64,000 bases of DNA from Nitratireductor kimnyeongensis (GCF_019891395.1 NZ_CP078143.1:806001-870000), one strand, 5' to 3'; shown: positions 8,925 through 24,088, counted from the first letter of the stretch. Notes: generated by a model not told the origin, from the sequence alone. Translations and numbers: made by a program.

Positions 8925-10529
8925 ATGTCTCGTCCCGGTGTCAGAGTGGGTTCCCGCATACGCGGATGGTACAGGTCGACCGCAATCGGCCTGTCGCTGA
9001 TTGCGCTGACACCCGACTTCGCGGACGCACAACAGGCGGAAGGCCTGCGCGGGCTCGTGTCGGAAACAGACATTACATCCTCCATTCAAGACAATTCCGG
9101 AACCGGAATTTCCGCTCCGGCCTACACGCCGGTCACTCCTAGCCCGGAAGACCGGGCTGAAACGGAGAATGACCGTGCGACCCGTGCTCCCTCCACAGCC
9201 GTCGAGCGAGAACGCGTCCGTGCTGCGCGAAACAACCCTACGCTGACCATTACAGAATCAGCCCCCCTGGACCCCGTCGTCACCGAGGCAATTCCTGCAA
9301 CGGGCGATGAAACATCGGCTGCGGAACGCATCGAGCGCGGGGAAGCACTCAATCCGCGGACCGGCGCCATCGAAAGCGACTATCAGGCAACCGATGAAAA
9401 TCCCTACGCACCGCTGGGATTGCGGGTCGGCACCTTCATCGTCACCCCGACACTTGAACAGGGTTTGACGTGGACCTCAAACGCCGATTCCAGCACCAAT
9501 GGTGCGGAAGCGTTGATTTCGGAGACAACACTACGCCTGAATGCGGCTTCGGACTGGTCGCGGCACGCCGCGACAGTCGGCGCCTATGGCATCTACCGGA
9601 AATCCGTTGACGGCGAAGAGGTGTCCGACCTCGAGGGCGGCATCGATGGCAGCCTTCGCTTCGATCTCGCACGCGATTACACTGCGCTTGCCAGCCTCGG
9701 TTACTCGATCAGTCCCGAATCGGCTTCATCCCCTGTGATCATCACAGGCGTGGATGATCGTCCGCTGCGTCACGCAATCGATGGCAGTCTTGGTCTGTCG
9801 AAGGATCTCGGAAAACTGCGCCTCAGCGTCACCGGCTCGGTATCGCGCCAGCAATATGGCGACGCCACGTTGATCGATGGGAGCACGCTCTCTCAGGACG
9901 AGCGAAACTCAACCCTGGCGACGATGCGGCTGCGCACAGGCTATGCTGTCTCACCGGCGCTAACACCCTTTATCGAAGGTGAGTTCGGACGCCGGCTCTA
10001 CGATGAGAAGCAGGACAGCGCCGGTTATGAGCGTTCAGCAACACGCCTTGCCGCCCGAGCCGGCGTGATGGTGGACATCGAGGAAAAACTCTCCGGTGAA
10101 GCGTCCATCGGTTGGATTGCAGAGGATCTGGATGACGAGCGCCTCGATACGGTTTCGGGGCTCGCGCTCGCAGCAGCGCTTAACTGGTCGCCGCAGCGTG
10201 GCACAGATGTAAGGCTCGATGGATCGACCACCATTGAAGGCACGACAGACGCCGGAGACAGCGGATCGATCCTTTATGCCGGAACCCTGCGGGTTGAAAG
10301 GCAGATCCGCGCCAATCTGACTGCCGAAGCAGCGGCCGGCCTTTCATGGCGAGACTATATGAGCGGCGGCCATGACCTGACCATGAATGGCGAAGCGGGC
10401 ATGACATGGTGGTTGAACCGCACGCTCGGCCTGACGGGTCGGGCCCGTTACGAAAAGCGGACCAGCAGCCTGCCTGACCGCGACTACGACGCCACAAGCG
10501 TCTTCATGGGCATCCGGATGCAGCGTTAA
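8925..10529 (+). CDS. Putative outer-membrane beta-barrel protein
   Basis: 534 aa. The first 35 residues look like a signal peptide (GLSLIALTPDFADA, then QQAEG). A Pro/Thr/Glu-rich disordered stretch (about 35-155) precedes about 370 residues of alternating amphipathic strands ending in an aromatic/charged terminal strand (YDATSVFMGIRMQR), as in proteobacterial putative beta-barrel porins (OMP_b-brl_2 type). Its cargo is unknown. It lies between kdsD and galU, both supplying cell-surface sugars, so a role in surface polysaccharide or porin function is an inference. A CtrA-like half site TTAACC lies at 8861-8866, too little to claim control. Confidence 0.75.
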   Translation: MSRPGVRVGSRIRGWYRSTAIGLSLIALTPDFADAQQAEGLRGLVSETDITSSIQDNSGTGISAPAYTPVTPSPEDRAETENDRATRAPSTAVERERVRAARNNPTLTITESAPLDPVVTEAIPATGDETSAAERIERGEALNPRTGAIESDYQATDENPYAPLGLRVGTFIVTPTLEQGLTWTSNADSSTNGAEALISETTLRLNAASDWSRHAATVGAYGIYRKSVDGEEVSDLEGGIDGSLRFDLARDYTALASLGYSISPESASSPVIITGVDDRPLRHAIDGSLGLSKDLGKLRLSVTGSVSRQQYGDATLIDGSTLSQDERNSTLATMRLRTGYAVSPALTPFIEGEFGRRLYDEKQDSAGYERSATRLAARAGVMVDIEEKLSGEASIGWIAEDLDDERLDTVSGLALAAALNWSPQRGTDVRLDGSTTIEGTTDAGDSGSILYAGTLRVERQIRANLTAEAAAGLSWRDYMSGGHDLTMNGEAGMTWWLNRTLGLTGRARYEKRTSSLPDRDYDATSVFMGIRMQR

Positions 10530-10573
10530 AAACCGTTTTCCGGAATTCCGCTGAAAACTCCGAAAAACAAACA

Positions 10574-10608
10574 AAAACGCCGCCATTTTAAGGAAATGGC
10601 GGCGTTTT
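10574..10608. terminator. Bidirectional terminator between the beta-barrel gene and galU
   Basis: Perfect 15-bp stem AAAACGCCGCCATTT/AAATGGCGGCGTTTT with a 5-nt loop. The A and T ends make it work in both directions between the convergent genes. Confidence 0.93.
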
Positions 10609-10616
10609 CATGAAAT

Positions 10617-11489
10617 TTAGCTACGGTCCGAAGCGGCAACCGCTTTCAGCACATGTTTGCGCAAATCGGGCCTCTCCAGAGCAAAGGCGAGATTGGCTTC
10701 AACGAAGCCTTCAGGCGATCCGCAGTCGAAGGTTCGACCAGTGAAATGGTACCCGTGGAACGGCTGCTCTTTCATTAGGGTGAGCATCGAATCGGTGAGC
10801 TGGATCTCACCGCCAGCTCCGCGTTCCTGCTTCGCGAGAAGATCGAAGATGGTCGGCTGAAGAATATAACGGCCATTGATATAGAAATTCGACGGCGCAT
10901 CTTCCGGCTTAGGCTTCTCGACCATGGCGTTGATCTCGAACCCTCCGGCAACATCGGCGCCGCGTCCGACAATGCCGTATTTGTGTGTCTGCGAGGGGTC
11001 GCATTCTTCCACCGAGACCACATTGCCCCCGGTCTTCTCGAACACTTCCGCCATCTGTGAAAGACACCCTTTCGGCGCCTGCATGATCATGTCGGGCAAA
11101 AGAAGCGCAAATGGCTCATTGCCGACAAGTTCCCGTGCGCACCACACCGCATGGCCAAGGCCCAGCGGCTCCTGTTGGCGCGTATAGCTTGTCTGACCCG
11201 GTTGGGGCTGCAGACTGCGCAGCCGATCAAGCACTTCGGTCTTGCCGCGCCGCTCCAGCGTGTCATACAATTCCACCTGGATGTCGAAGTGATCCTCGAT
11301 GACAGCCTTGTTGCGCCCAGTCACGAAGATGAAGTGTTCTATCCCTGCTTCACGCGCTTCATCCACCACATATTGAATGACGGGTTTATCGACAACGGTC
11401 AGCATTTCCTTCGGCACCGCTTTGGTAGCAGGCAAGAATCTCGTTCCAAGACCGGCCACAGGAAAAACCGCTTTGCGAAGTTTCGTCAT
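10617..11489 (-). CDS. galU: UTP--glucose-1-phosphate uridylyltransferase
   Basis: 290 aa, standard GalU length. N-terminal nucleotidyltransferase signature [20 protein letters not shown] (residues about 9-28); also [13 protein letters not shown] and the sugar-binding [12 protein letters not shown]. It makes UDP-glucose for lipopolysaccharide, exopolysaccharide and cyclic glucans in the cytoplasm. Convergent with the beta-barrel gene across a shared terminator and divergent from the lytic transglycosylase. Confidence 0.96.
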   Translation of the reverse strand: MTKLRKAVFPVAGLGTRFLPATKAVPKEMLTVVDKPVIQYVVDEAREAGIEHFIFVTGRNKAVIEDHFDIQVELYDTLERRGKTEVLDRLRSLQPQPGQTSYTRQQEPLGLGHAVWCARELVGNEPFALLLPDMIMQAPKGCLSQMAEVFEKTGGNVVSVEECDPSQTHKYGIVGRGADVAGGFEINAMVEKPKPEDAPSNFYINGRYILQPTIFDLLAKQERGAGGEIQLTDSMLTLMKEQPFHGYHFTGRTFDCGSPEGFVEANLAFALERPDLRKHVLKAVAASDRS

Positions 11490-11687
11490 CAGAAATTGAC
11501 CCCCGAAGGTTTATGAGAATGAGATCGTCGTTGCCTTAGCAACGCCGGATTGATGTTTCCATAATGAATTCGCGTATTTCGTGACGGAAATGCGAGAAGT
11601 TTGTTCACGAAGGATAACAGCATGGTAAACGTTTTTCTAACCGGGACATGCCATGGATAGGCTGGAGTACCTGTAACGGAGATCGTG

Positions 11688-12914
11688 ATGTTGTTCCGCT
11701 TGCCCCCACGAAACCTCGTCGCGACATTGGTCGCTTCTTTCGTGGTCGCCCTCACCGCAACCCTTCAACCGGCCAGCGCGGACGCCGGCTTCCAGAAATG
11801 GATTCAACAGTTCCGCAACGTGGCGATCCAAAACGGCATTTCCGGCGCCACCTATGACCGCGCCTTCCGTGGCATTACAGCCCCGGATCCGGAAGTGTTG
11901 GAAAAAGCACGCTACCAACCTGAGTTCCGCGCCGAGCCGTGGGAATATTTCGACAACCGTGTACAGGAAGACGCAATACAGCGCGGCCGCCAGCTTGCCC
12001 GCCAGTGGAAACCGTGGCTCGACCGCATTGAAAGCCAGTTCGGCGTCAGCCGCTACATTCTGCTCGCCATCTGGTCGGTTGAATCGAACTACGGCGAAGT
12101 GCTGAAGAATGACCGCATCATGCGCAGCGTCCCTCGCTCGCTTGCGACGCTCGCCTATGCCGACAAGCGCCGTGCGAAGTTCGCCCGTCAGCAGCTAATC
12201 GCAGCGTTGAAGATCCTGCAGTCTGGCGACATCGATGTGGGCCATCTCACCGGTTCCTGGGCTGGTGCGATGGGGCACACCCAATTCATACCCACCAGCT
12301 ATCAGGCCTATGCAGTCGATATGGACGGCAACGGCCGGCGCGATATCTGGACCTCGATCCCCGACGCGCTGGCGACGGCTGCCAATCTGTTGCGCCGCAA
12401 TGGCTGGCGAACCGGCGAGACCTGGGGTTATGAAACCGCAGCCCTTCCCAGCGGCCGAAAATTCCCCGGTGGCAACATGGCATTGAGCCGCTGGCAATCG
12501 ATCGGTGTGGTCCGTGCCAATGGCAAGCCCTTCCCGCGACCCAGCGACACCGCAGAGCTGAAGGTACCGGACGGACGCAACGGACCGGTCTTTCTCGTGA
12601 CCAAGAATTTCCAGGTCATCAAGCGCTACAACAATTCCGACAAATATGCCCTCGCAGTCGGACTGCTTGCAGACGAGATCGCGGGCTATGGCGGCTTGGA
12701 GCGGGACTGGAATCGTCCGTTCGAACGCCTGAGCTATTCTGAAACCGAGGAACTGCAAAAGCGCCTCGGTGCGCTCGGCTACTATGAAGGGCCGATTGAT
12801 GGCAAGATTGGTTCGGGCTCGCGTGCCGCCATTCGGGCCTTCCAGGCTCGCAACGGCATGCAGCAGGACGGACATCCTGGCAAGGAAGTCCTGCGTCGCT
12901 TGCGCGGGAACTGA
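11688..12914 (+). CDS. Lytic murein transglycosylase (MltB-like) with peptidoglycan-binding domain
   Basis: 408 aa from ATG 11688 (GGAG 6 bp upstream; a GTG one codon earlier is also possible). Signal peptide ends near ASADA. The SLT_2/MltB catalytic domain (about 35-320) holds the likely catalytic Glu132 in AIWSVESNYGE and the conserved SWAGAMGHTQFIPTSY. A C-terminal PG_binding_1 domain (about 345-405) has LGALGYYEGPIDGKIG. It cleaves glycan strands of peptidoglycan in the periplasm. No lipobox, so probably soluble. 22 bp separate it from the next gene, suggesting an operon. Confidence 0.92.
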   Translation: MLFRLPPRNLVATLVASFVVALTATLQPASADAGFQKWIQQFRNVAIQNGISGATYDRAFRGITAPDPEVLEKARYQPEFRAEPWEYFDNRVQEDAIQRGRQLARQWKPWLDRIESQFGVSRYILLAIWSVESNYGEVLKNDRIMRSVPRSLATLAYADKRRAKFARQQLIAALKILQSGDIDVGHLTGSWAGAMGHTQFIPTSYQAYAVDMDGNGRRDIWTSIPDALATAANLLRRNGWRTGETWGYETAALPSGRKFPGGNMALSRWQSIGVVRANGKPFPRPSDTAELKVPDGRNGPVFLVTKNFQVIKRYNNSDKYALAVGLLADEIAGYGGLERDWNRPFERLSYSETEELQKRLGALGYYEGPIDGKIGSGSRAAIRAFQARNGMQQDGHPGKEVLRRLRGN

Positions 12915-12936
12915 ACCGGGACCAAGGGGAGCGGCC

Positions 12937-14178
12937 ATGGAAATTGGACGAGGCAGTATCGATGGCGGCTACAAAAGCCGGTTGTTCGCGATCACTGTTG
13001 CCCTGGTTCTTGCCGTGCCCGCTTCTACCGCAATGCCTTCCTTCGCCGAGGCGCAGGAATCTCAACGAGAGCAGCGGCGTGGTCTGTTCGATCTTCTGTT
13101 TGGCGGTGCTCTACGTCAACGCGAACCGCAAAAACCGGTAACCCGCCAACGCTCGGCGCCCAGAAAACAGCAAGGTACATCACGGCGCCGATCGTCTGCC
13201 CCCGCTGCGCCTAGTCAACCGCCGCCTTCCCTGGAAGTCGAGAAGCTGGACAATGCGCGTGTCATCCTTGTCGTGGGGGACTTCCTTGCAGGTGGTCTTG
13301 CCGAGGGGCTGAGCACAGCCTACTCGGAATCGCCGGGTGTGCGAGTGGTCAATCGCAGCAATGGGTCGTCAGGCTTCGTGCGTGACGACTATTACGATTG
13401 GAACACCGAGATTGCAGGTATTCTGGACGATTTATCGCCCGCTGTTGTGGTGATGATGATCGGCTCCAACGATCGCCAGCAACTCATCGTTGACGGCAAA
13501 CGCGAAGCTCCGCGCTCAGAGGCCTGGGTCGCAGAGTACACGCAGCGTGTCGAAGCCTTTGCTGCAGCGATTGAGGATAGACAAATCCCTCTCGTCTGGA
13601 GCGGACTGCCGTCATTCAAATCATCTACGATGTCCTCCGACATGCTTGCGTTCAACGATATCTACAAAACCACAGTCGAAGCTATCGACGGCTCCTTTGT
13701 CGATATCTGGGACGGCTTCGTGGACGAGAACGGCGGCTTCGTCTTCACCGGACCTGACATGAACGGTCAGCCCGTTCGGCTACGCGGCAGCGATGGCATC
13801 AACCTCACCCGCGCGGGAAAGCGCAAGGTGGCGTTCTATGTGGAGAAGCCACTTAACAAACTGCTCGGCGAGGCTGTGTCTCCAGATATCGGCGAGCTTG
13901 GTATCGAGAGCCTCCCGGCGCTTGTGCTTCACCCGGAAAATCCTGCGCCGGTAAACCGGACAATGCCTATCTCACTTTCCGATCCTTCCCTTGATGGCGG
14001 GCTGGAACTCATGGGCGCGGTCGTAAAACCGATCCAACGTCAAAAGCGCATCGAAAGCGAGGGAGGCCCTGGCGAGACTGAAACTCAGCCTGGCCGTGCA
14101 GACAATTTTTCCCTGCCAACAAGAAAATCACCGAAAAGCAAAACGCCGCCCGAACCCTCGGCCCAGGCGACGCCCTGA
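12937..14178 (+). CDS. SGNH-fold DUF459-type periplasmic protein with degenerate catalytic residues
   Basis: 413 aa from ATG 12937 (AAGGGGA upstream). N-terminal hydrophobic signal segment (about 15-40), a basic low-complexity stretch (about 60-95), then an SGNH-hydrolase-like domain (about 105-320). Block I reads VVGDFLAGGL with Phe116 where the GDS nucleophile Ser is expected; block III reads MIGSNDRQQ; block V reads DGINLTRAGK with Asn289 in place of the catalytic His. Both Ser and His are therefore absent, pointing to a non-hydrolytic role, unless this DUF459 branch uses other residues. C-terminal tail is Pro/Ser/Lys-rich. Probably cotranscribed with the upstream lytic transglycosylase; peptidoglycan or O-acetyl metabolism is a guess. 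Confidence 0.78.
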   Translation: MEIGRGSIDGGYKSRLFAITVALVLAVPASTAMPSFAEAQESQREQRRGLFDLLFGGALRQREPQKPVTRQRSAPRKQQGTSRRRSSAPAAPSQPPPSLEVEKLDNARVILVVGDFLAGGLAEGLSTAYSESPGVRVVNRSNGSSGFVRDDYYDWNTEIAGILDDLSPAVVVMMIGSNDRQQLIVDGKREAPRSEAWVAEYTQRVEAFAAAIEDRQIPLVWSGLPSFKSSTMSSDMLAFNDIYKTTVEAIDGSFVDIWDGFVDENGGFVFTGPDMNGQPVRLRGSDGINLTRAGKRKVAFYVEKPLNKLLGEAVSPDIGELGIESLPALVLHPENPAPVNRTMPISLSDPSLDGGLELMGAVVKPIQRQKRIESEGGPGETETQPGRADNFSLPTRKSPKSKTPPEPSAQATP

Positions 14179-14202
14179 TCTTTCAAACTCTGCTTAAAGC
14201 AT

Positions 14203-15657
14203 TCAGCGCGGCAAGACGGAACTTCCCATAAGGAACTCGTCGATTGCATGTGCTGCCTGGCGTCCCTCACGGATGGCCCAGACCACGAGCGACTGGCCAC
14301 GGCGGACATCGCCTGCGGCGAACAACCGGTCGACGGTGGTCTTGTAGTCGCGATCATTGGCATTGACGTTGACCGAGTTGCGGCGATCAACATCGGTTTT
14401 CAGGCGATCCCCGAATTCCGACAGAACACCCGTCTCGGCCGGACCGGAAAACCCGATGGCGATGAAGGCGAGATCGGCGCGGATAACAAATTCCGTACCG
14501 GCGACAGGCTTGCGCTTCTCATCCACCTCACAGCATTTCACACCGGTCAGAACGCCATCCTCACCGATAAACTCCAGCGTTGCGACCTGAAACTCGCGCT
14601 CCGCACCCTCGGCCTGCGAAGAAGAGGTACGCATCTTGGTCGCCCAATAAGGCCAGACTGCCAGTTTGTCTTCCTTTTCCGGTGGGCGCGGACGAATATC
14701 GAGCTGGGTCACGCGCACCGCCCCCTGACGGAACGAAGTGCCCACACAGTCGGATGCCGTGTCACCGCCACCGACAACCACCACATGCTTGCCGCCGGCG
14801 AGAATGGGATCGGAAGCCCAGGCCACGGATTGAATGTCCTCGCCGCCAACACGGCGGTTCTGCTGCACCAGATAGGGCATGGCATCGTGCACGCCTTCAA
14901 GATCAGCGCCGGGAATACCAGCCGGACGCGGACGCTCGGAACCACCGCAATAAAGAACGGCGTCATATTCGGCGAGCAGTTCCTCAACGGGCTTGTCGAC
15001 GCCGACATTCACGCCGCAATGGAAGGTGACGCCTTCGCCCTGCATCTGTTCGACGCGGCGGTCGATATAATGCTTCTCTATCTTGAAATCGGGAATGCCA
15101 TAGCGCATCAGACCGCCCGGCCTGCTCTCACGCTCATAGACATGAACCTGATGGCCCGCGCGGCCAAGCTGCTGGGCCGCCGCCATGCCAGCGGGACCGG
15201 AACCGATGATGGCCACGGTCTTGCCAGTCTTGTGCTCAGGCGGATAAGGGCGAACGAAGCCGGATTCATAGGCTTTGTCGGCAATCGCCTGTTCCACCGT
15301 CTTGATGGCCACGGGAATGTCTTCAAGATTGAGCGTACAGGCTTCCTCGCAAGGAGCCGGGCAGATGCGGCCCGTCCATTCGGGAAAATTGTTGGTGGAA
15401 TGCAGGTTGCGGATCGCCTCGTCCCAATCGCCATTGTAGACGAGATCGTTCCAGTCCGGGATCTGGTTGTGAACCGGACAGCCTGTCGGCCCGTGGCAAT
15501 AAGGGATGCCGCAATCCATGCAGCGCGCGGCCTGTTTCTCGACTTCCTTGTCCGACATGGGCAGCGTGAATTCGCGGAAATGGCGAATGCGGTCGGATGC
15601 CGGCTGATACTTGTGGACCTGCCGGTCGATTTCGAGAAAACCTGTAACCTTACCCAT
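14203..15657 (-). CDS. gltD: Glutamate synthase [NADPH] small subunit
   Basis: 484 aa. N-terminal Cys-rich iron-sulfur region ([16 protein letters not shown], then CPAPCEEAC), FAD-binding [13 protein letters not shown] (about residue 150) and NADPH-binding [13 protein letters not shown] (about 290). It passes electrons from NADPH to the large subunit for glutamate synthesis from glutamine and 2-oxoglutarate. Third gene of gltB-GST-gltD, 18 bp after the GST stop. Its end abuts the convergent SGNH-like gene. Confidence 0.97.
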   Translation of the reverse strand: MGKVTGFLEIDRQVHKYQPASDRIRHFREFTLPMSDKEVEKQAARCMDCGIPYCHGPTGCPVHNQIPDWNDLVYNGDWDEAIRNLHSTNNFPEWTGRICPAPCEEACTLNLEDIPVAIKTVEQAIADKAYESGFVRPYPPEHKTGKTVAIIGSGPAGMAAAQQLGRAGHQVHVYERESRPGGLMRYGIPDFKIEKHYIDRRVEQMQGEGVTFHCGVNVGVDKPVEELLAEYDAVLYCGGSERPRPAGIPGADLEGVHDAMPYLVQQNRRVGGEDIQSVAWASDPILAGGKHVVVVGGGDTASDCVGTSFRQGAVRVTQLDIRPRPPEKEDKLAVWPYWATKMRTSSSQAEGAEREFQVATLEFIGEDGVLTGVKCCEVDEKRKPVAGTEFVIRADLAFIAIGFSGPAETGVLSEFGDRLKTDVDRRNSVNVNANDRDYKTTVDRLFAAGDVRRGQSLVVWAIREGRQAAHAIDEFLMGSSVLPR

Positions 15658-15675
15658 CGAGTAAACCCCGTAATT

Positions 15676-16266
15676 CTATTGAAGTGCCGGAAGTCCGAGG
15701 ACATCCTCGCACCGTGCAATCCAGCGGGTGAGCGCCTTGCGCCCGTCGAATTCAAAACCGCCCTGCGGCGCAAGCCGCGTGTAGCCGAGCAGCGCAATGT
15801 CAGCGATGGTGAGCGCACTGCCCACAAAGAAATCGCGCGTCTTCAACGCCTGATCCATGAAATCGAGCGCGGCATCACCCCGCTCGACCTTGGCTGGATC
15901 CCGTGTTTCCACCGGCTCCCTGCGGTAAACCACGTGGAAGCGTGTGCCTGCCACATTGGGCTCATGAAAGTTCTGTTCCCAGAACATCCACTGATCGATT
16001 TCGGCCTGCATGAACGGATCATCGGGCAACAGCGCAGAGCCACGCGCGCAGTACCTGATGATCGCCCCCGACTGCCCGAGGACACACCCGTCATCAAACC
16101 GCACCACCGGCACCTGGCCGAACGGCGACATGGCGAGAAACGCATCCGTGCGGCTCTCACCCGCCATGATGTCGAGCTCGTGCCACCGATAGGCGAGACC
16201 AAGATGGTCGGCCGTGTATTTCACCTTCAGACAATTGCCCGAATTCTGATCGCCGAAGATATCCAT
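15676..16266 (-). CDS. Glutathione S-transferase family protein
   Basis: 196 aa from ATG 16266 (an in-frame TTG lies two codons earlier). Thioredoxin-like N-terminal domain with SPFGQVPVVRFDDG (cis-Pro loop) and QSGAIIRY (glutathione gamma-glutamyl binding), then an all-helical C-terminal domain with SALTIADIALLGYTRLA. It lies inside the glutamate synthase operon, 25 bp after gltB and 18 bp before gltD, so it is almost certainly cotranscribed. Substrate unknown; a role in protecting the iron-sulfur enzyme is speculation. Confidence 0.87.
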   Translation of the reverse strand: MDIFGDQNSGNCLKVKYTADHLGLAYRWHELDIMAGESRTDAFLAMSPFGQVPVVRFDDGCVLGQSGAIIRYCARGSALLPDDPFMQAEIDQWMFWEQNFHEPNVAGTRFHVVYRREPVETRDPAKVERGDAALDFMDQALKTRDFFVGSALTIADIALLGYTRLAPQGGFEFDGRKALTRWIARCEDVLGLPALQ

Positions 16267-16291
16267 TGGCAACAGACCCCGAAAGCGGCGG

Positions 16292-21025
<4,734 letters not shown>

Positions 21026-21572
21026 CGCAATTCCTCACAATTGTTGCCCGGAGCCTCTCCTCACCGGGCGGTCGTTCAGTCGCCGGGCTGCCCTTGCGGC
21101 CATCCGGGGTGCATGCTCGGCATTTCATTATAAAAGCCGGGGAACGCTACCGGTTCGCTCCGGCGCATTTTCTTGTTCTTGGGCGGAGCACTGCTGCCTT
21201 GCTGATTATCCAGCGCAGCCCGGACCGCCTATGTCGCGCCAATCGACCGACACACTACCACAACCTCATCAGGCCATTGCAATGCATCGGCGAAACGATT
21301 TACGCGCAATAAGACAGGATTGCTGTCCTATTGGCTGAAATGCCAGAAATACCAACACCAGACAAGACCGAAATGCAAATTTTTTGCGCAAAAAGCGAAA
21401 GAAAATTCCCGTGCTGCAAGTATTGTCGAAATTATCCATCACCACCGCAGATCATGCTGTAGAGGAGCCGAATGGCCGCAACATCTGATCTTCGGGACTT
21501 GATACAGGGGCATGATATGCGCAATGTCGCACCGCCACTGCTTATTTTAAGGTCAAAAGAGAGATCGACTGC
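21026..21572. promoter_or_regulatory. 547-bp divergent intergenic region of gltB and ltaE
   Basis: No convincing gene. It must hold the promoters of both genes. An A/T-rich stretch near 21370-21440 contains a perfect 14-bp palindrome TTTTTGCGCAAAAA (21381-21394) that could be an operator or a bent-DNA site. I could not assign sigma-70 boxes with confidence. Confidence 0.4.
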
Positions 21573-22625
21573 ATGAATTTCGCCTCCGACAACTGGGCCG
21601 GCGCCCATCCGCAAATCGCTGAAGCGCTCACAAACAATGCAGGCGGCTATGCATCGGCCTATGGGACAGGCGATCTGGACAAACAGGTAGAGCGAATCTT
21701 CTGTGACGTCTTCGAGCGCGACGTGGCGGTTTTCTTCGTCGGGACCGGTACGGCTGCCAATAGCCTTTCACTGGCCTGGGCTGCCAGGCCGGGCGGGGTC
21801 GCCTTTTGTCATGCGGAAGCCCACGCTATCGAAGATGAGGGCGGGGCGCCGGAATACCTGACCGGCGGCGCGCGTCTGAAAGGGGTCGCGGGACGATTGG
21901 GACGCATGGATCCGAACGCGCTCGGCGCTGCGATCCGCGAGCACCCGGCCGAATTCGTGCATGCGGGACAACCCATGGCCGCTTCCATCACACAGGCCAC
22001 CGAGATCGGCACGCTCTACTCTCTCGACGACATCGAGACGATTGCCGGCATCTGTCGTGAAGCGGACATCCCACTGCATCTCGATGGCGCCCGATTTGCC
22101 AACGCACTTGTGGCTCTCGACACCACGCCGGCACAGATGACGTGGAAACGTGGTGTCGACATCGTATCCTTCGGCGGCACCAAGAATGGCTGCTGGTGCG
22201 CGGAGGCCATCGTGGTGCTCGATCCCGCGAAGGTCGGGCAAATGCATTTTCTGCGCAAGCGAGCCGCGCAGCTCTTTTCCAAGTCGCGCTTCATCGCCTC
22301 ACAGTTCGAAGCCTATTTCAGGGACGATTTGTGGCTCAAAACGGCGCGACACGCCAACGCTATGGCCCGCGAACTCGCCACTGCGCTTTCCGCAGCAGAG
22401 GGGGTGCGCCTTGCCTGGCAACCTCAAGCGAACGAGGTGTTTGCACTCATGTCTGCCGAGAAGGCAAAAGCCCTTCAGGCCTCCGGCGCCCGTTTTTACC
22501 CCTGGAAACCGCCATTGTCTTTCGCCAGCGAGATCAGGGATGGAGACGTACTCCATCGCTTCGTAACCAGCTTCGCAACCGAGCCTTCTGAAATCACGCA
22601 ATTTGCAGACCTGCTGCAAGGCTGA
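21573..22625 (+). CDS. ltaE: Low-specificity L-threonine aldolase family protein
   Basis: 350 aa, PLP-dependent fold type I. The PLP-Lys lies in DIVSFGGTKNGCW (about residue 200); the N-terminus MNFASDNWAGAHPQI matches the family's start; HLDGARFANALVAL carries the conserved Asp. It splits L-threonine or allo-threonine to glycine and acetaldehyde in the cytoplasm, feeding glycine and one-carbon pools. Monocistronic; 168 bp separate it from the bufferin operon. Beta-eliminating lyase relatives are a less likely alternative. Confidence 0.9.
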   Translation: MNFASDNWAGAHPQIAEALTNNAGGYASAYGTGDLDKQVERIFCDVFERDVAVFFVGTGTAANSLSLAWAARPGGVAFCHAEAHAIEDEGGAPEYLTGGARLKGVAGRLGRMDPNALGAAIREHPAEFVHAGQPMAASITQATEIGTLYSLDDIETIAGICREADIPLHLDGARFANALVALDTTPAQMTWKRGVDIVSFGGTKNGCWCAEAIVVLDPAKVGQMHFLRKRAAQLFSKSRFIASQFEAYFRDDLWLKTARHANAMARELATALSAAEGVRLAWQPQANEVFALMSAEKAKALQASGARFYPWKPPLSFASEIRDGDVLHRFVTSFATEPSEITQFADLLQG

Positions 22626-22793
22626 GCTCACGCGCGCGTGCCTGACATAACGACGCTGCGATAAACACGCTTTCACGCCCATGTGATGGTGGCTCGCGCG
22701 CGCTTGATTTCCAAGTGAAGTGTCCCTCTGAAAAAACGGTATGTGCCGGAGCGGAGATCCGGCTTCGACAAGACCTCGAGAGGAGACCATCCC

Positions 22794-23099
22794 ATGTCCA
22801 CGAAAACCGCACTGACCGCTGCCTATATCGCAGGCACAGTTGCAGCGGCCCTGTCTGCAAGCACTTTTGCTACCACCACAGCCGCCCAGGCGCAGGAAAA
22901 AGAGAAATGCTATGGCGTGTCCATGGCGGGCAAGAATGATTGTGCGGCCGGTCCCGGCACCACCTGCGCCGGCACATCGAAGGTCGATTATCAGGGCAAT
23001 GCCTGGACTTATGTGGATTCCGGCACCTGCACCACGATGGAGCTTCCTGGCGACCGCATGGGTTCGCTTGAGCCACTCGATCGCGATCTGCCGTCCTGA
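22794..23099 (+). CDS. bufA: Bufferin precursor, BufA/DUF2282 family
   Basis: 101 aa from ATG 22794 (AGGAGA upstream). A Sec-type signal peptide (about 1-34, ending AQAQ) precedes a mature part of about 65 residues with four Cys at 39, 50, 58 and 79 ([25 protein letters not shown]). This is the DUF2282 pattern of bufferins, exported metallophore peptides whose Cys are converted by an MNIO enzyme to thiooxazole-type heterocycles that bind copper. bufB follows after 44 bp. The family assignment is from pattern recognition; modification and metal are inferred. Confidence 0.9.
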   Translation: MSTKTALTAAYIAGTVAAALSASTFATTTAAQAQEKEKCYGVSMAGKNDCAAGPGTTCAGTSKVDYQGNAWTYVDSGTCTTMELPGDRMGSLEPLDRDLPS

Positions 23100-23143
23100 G
23101 CGGCCTGACAGCATCCTGAACCCACAATGCCGGGAGGCGCCCG

Positions 23144-24088
23144 ATGCTACGCGAAGTCAAACTTCCATCCGCAGACGACAGTCGCTTCCCGGCATTCCAT
23201 CCGGCCGGCAGAGCCGGTGCAAGCTTCAAGCCGCAACATTTCGATGCGATCACTGCGGAGCCCGCCTCCGTAGGGTTCCTTGAGATCCATGCAGAAAACT
23301 ATATGGGCGCGGGCGGTCCGCCTCATGCCGTCCTGACCGAAATCCGCAAACTGCTCCCCGTCTCGCTGCACGGTGTCTGCATGTCCATTGGGGGTCGGGA
23401 CCCGCTCGATCCCGAGCATCTGTCCCGCTTCGCCAGTCTCGTCGGACGCTACGAACCCTTCAAGGTGTCCGAACATCTTGCATGGTCGACCCATGACGAT
23501 GTGTTTTTCAACGATCTCCTGCCCCTGCCCTATACCGACGAGACGCTGGCGCGTGTGTGCGAGCACATCGATCAGGTGCAGGAAGCCATCGGCAGACCCA
23601 TGCTGCTTGAAAACCCGTCAACCTATGTTCTCTTCTCCGAGTCCAACTGGAAGGAGACCGATTTCCTGCGTGAAATCGTGAAACGCACGGGTTGCGGCCT
23701 GCTGCTCGACATCAACAATGTGTTCGTTTCGGCCACCAATCACGGCTTCAGCGCCACCGAGTATCTGGCCGAGTTTCCGCTCGAACATGTGGGCGAGATA
23801 CATCTCGCCGGCCATGACGAGCAGAAAGATGACGAGGGCGCACCGCTCCTGATCGACAGCCATGACCGGCCCGTCGCGGATCCGGTGTGGAGCCTTTACG
23901 AGACGGTGATCGAACAATGCGGTCCGATCGACACACTTGTTGAATGGGATTCGGACGTACCCGACTGGCCAATCCTGCGCTCGGAGGCCATCGCCGCTGA
24001 ACGCATCCTCGATCGCCATCGTGGTCGCAATCGTGGTCGCAATCGTGGTCACCGGGCATCAGTGAAACCGCATGAGCTCCAATCCTGA
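23144..24088 (+). CDS. bufB: MNIO-family (DUF692) bufferin-maturation enzyme
   Basis: 314 aa TIM-barrel protein of the multinuclear non-heme iron oxidative enzyme family. The metal-ligand blocks are all present: [67 protein letters not shown] and LVEWDSDVP. It would oxidise Cys of BufA in the cytoplasm before export. The C-terminus ends in an unusual Arg/Asn-rich tail coded by a 12-bp tandem repeat (24018-24050). It overlaps bufC by 17 bp. Confidence 0.93.
   Translation: MLREVKLPSADDSRFPAFHPAGRAGASFKPQHFDAITAEPASVGFLEIHAENYMGAGGPPHAVLTEIRKLLPVSLHGVCMSIGGRDPLDPEHLSRFASLVGRYEPFKVSEHLAWSTHDDVFFNDLLPLPYTDETLARVCEHIDQVQEAIGRPMLLENPSTYVLFSESNWKETDFLREIVKRTGCGLLLDINNVFVSATNHGFSATEYLAEFPLEHVGEIHLAGHDEQKDDEGAPLLIDSHDRPVADPVWSLYETVIEQCGPIDTLVEWDSDVPDWPILRSEAIAAERILDRHRGRNRGRNRGHRASVKPHELQS
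24018..24053. repeat. 12-bp tandem repeat in the 3' end of bufB
   Basis: Unit ATCGTGGTCGCA repeated twice, then a partial third copy (ATCGTGGTC). It encodes the basic tail [10 protein letters not shown]. In-frame copy changes would lengthen or shorten the tail without breaking the gene. Confidence 0.85.
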
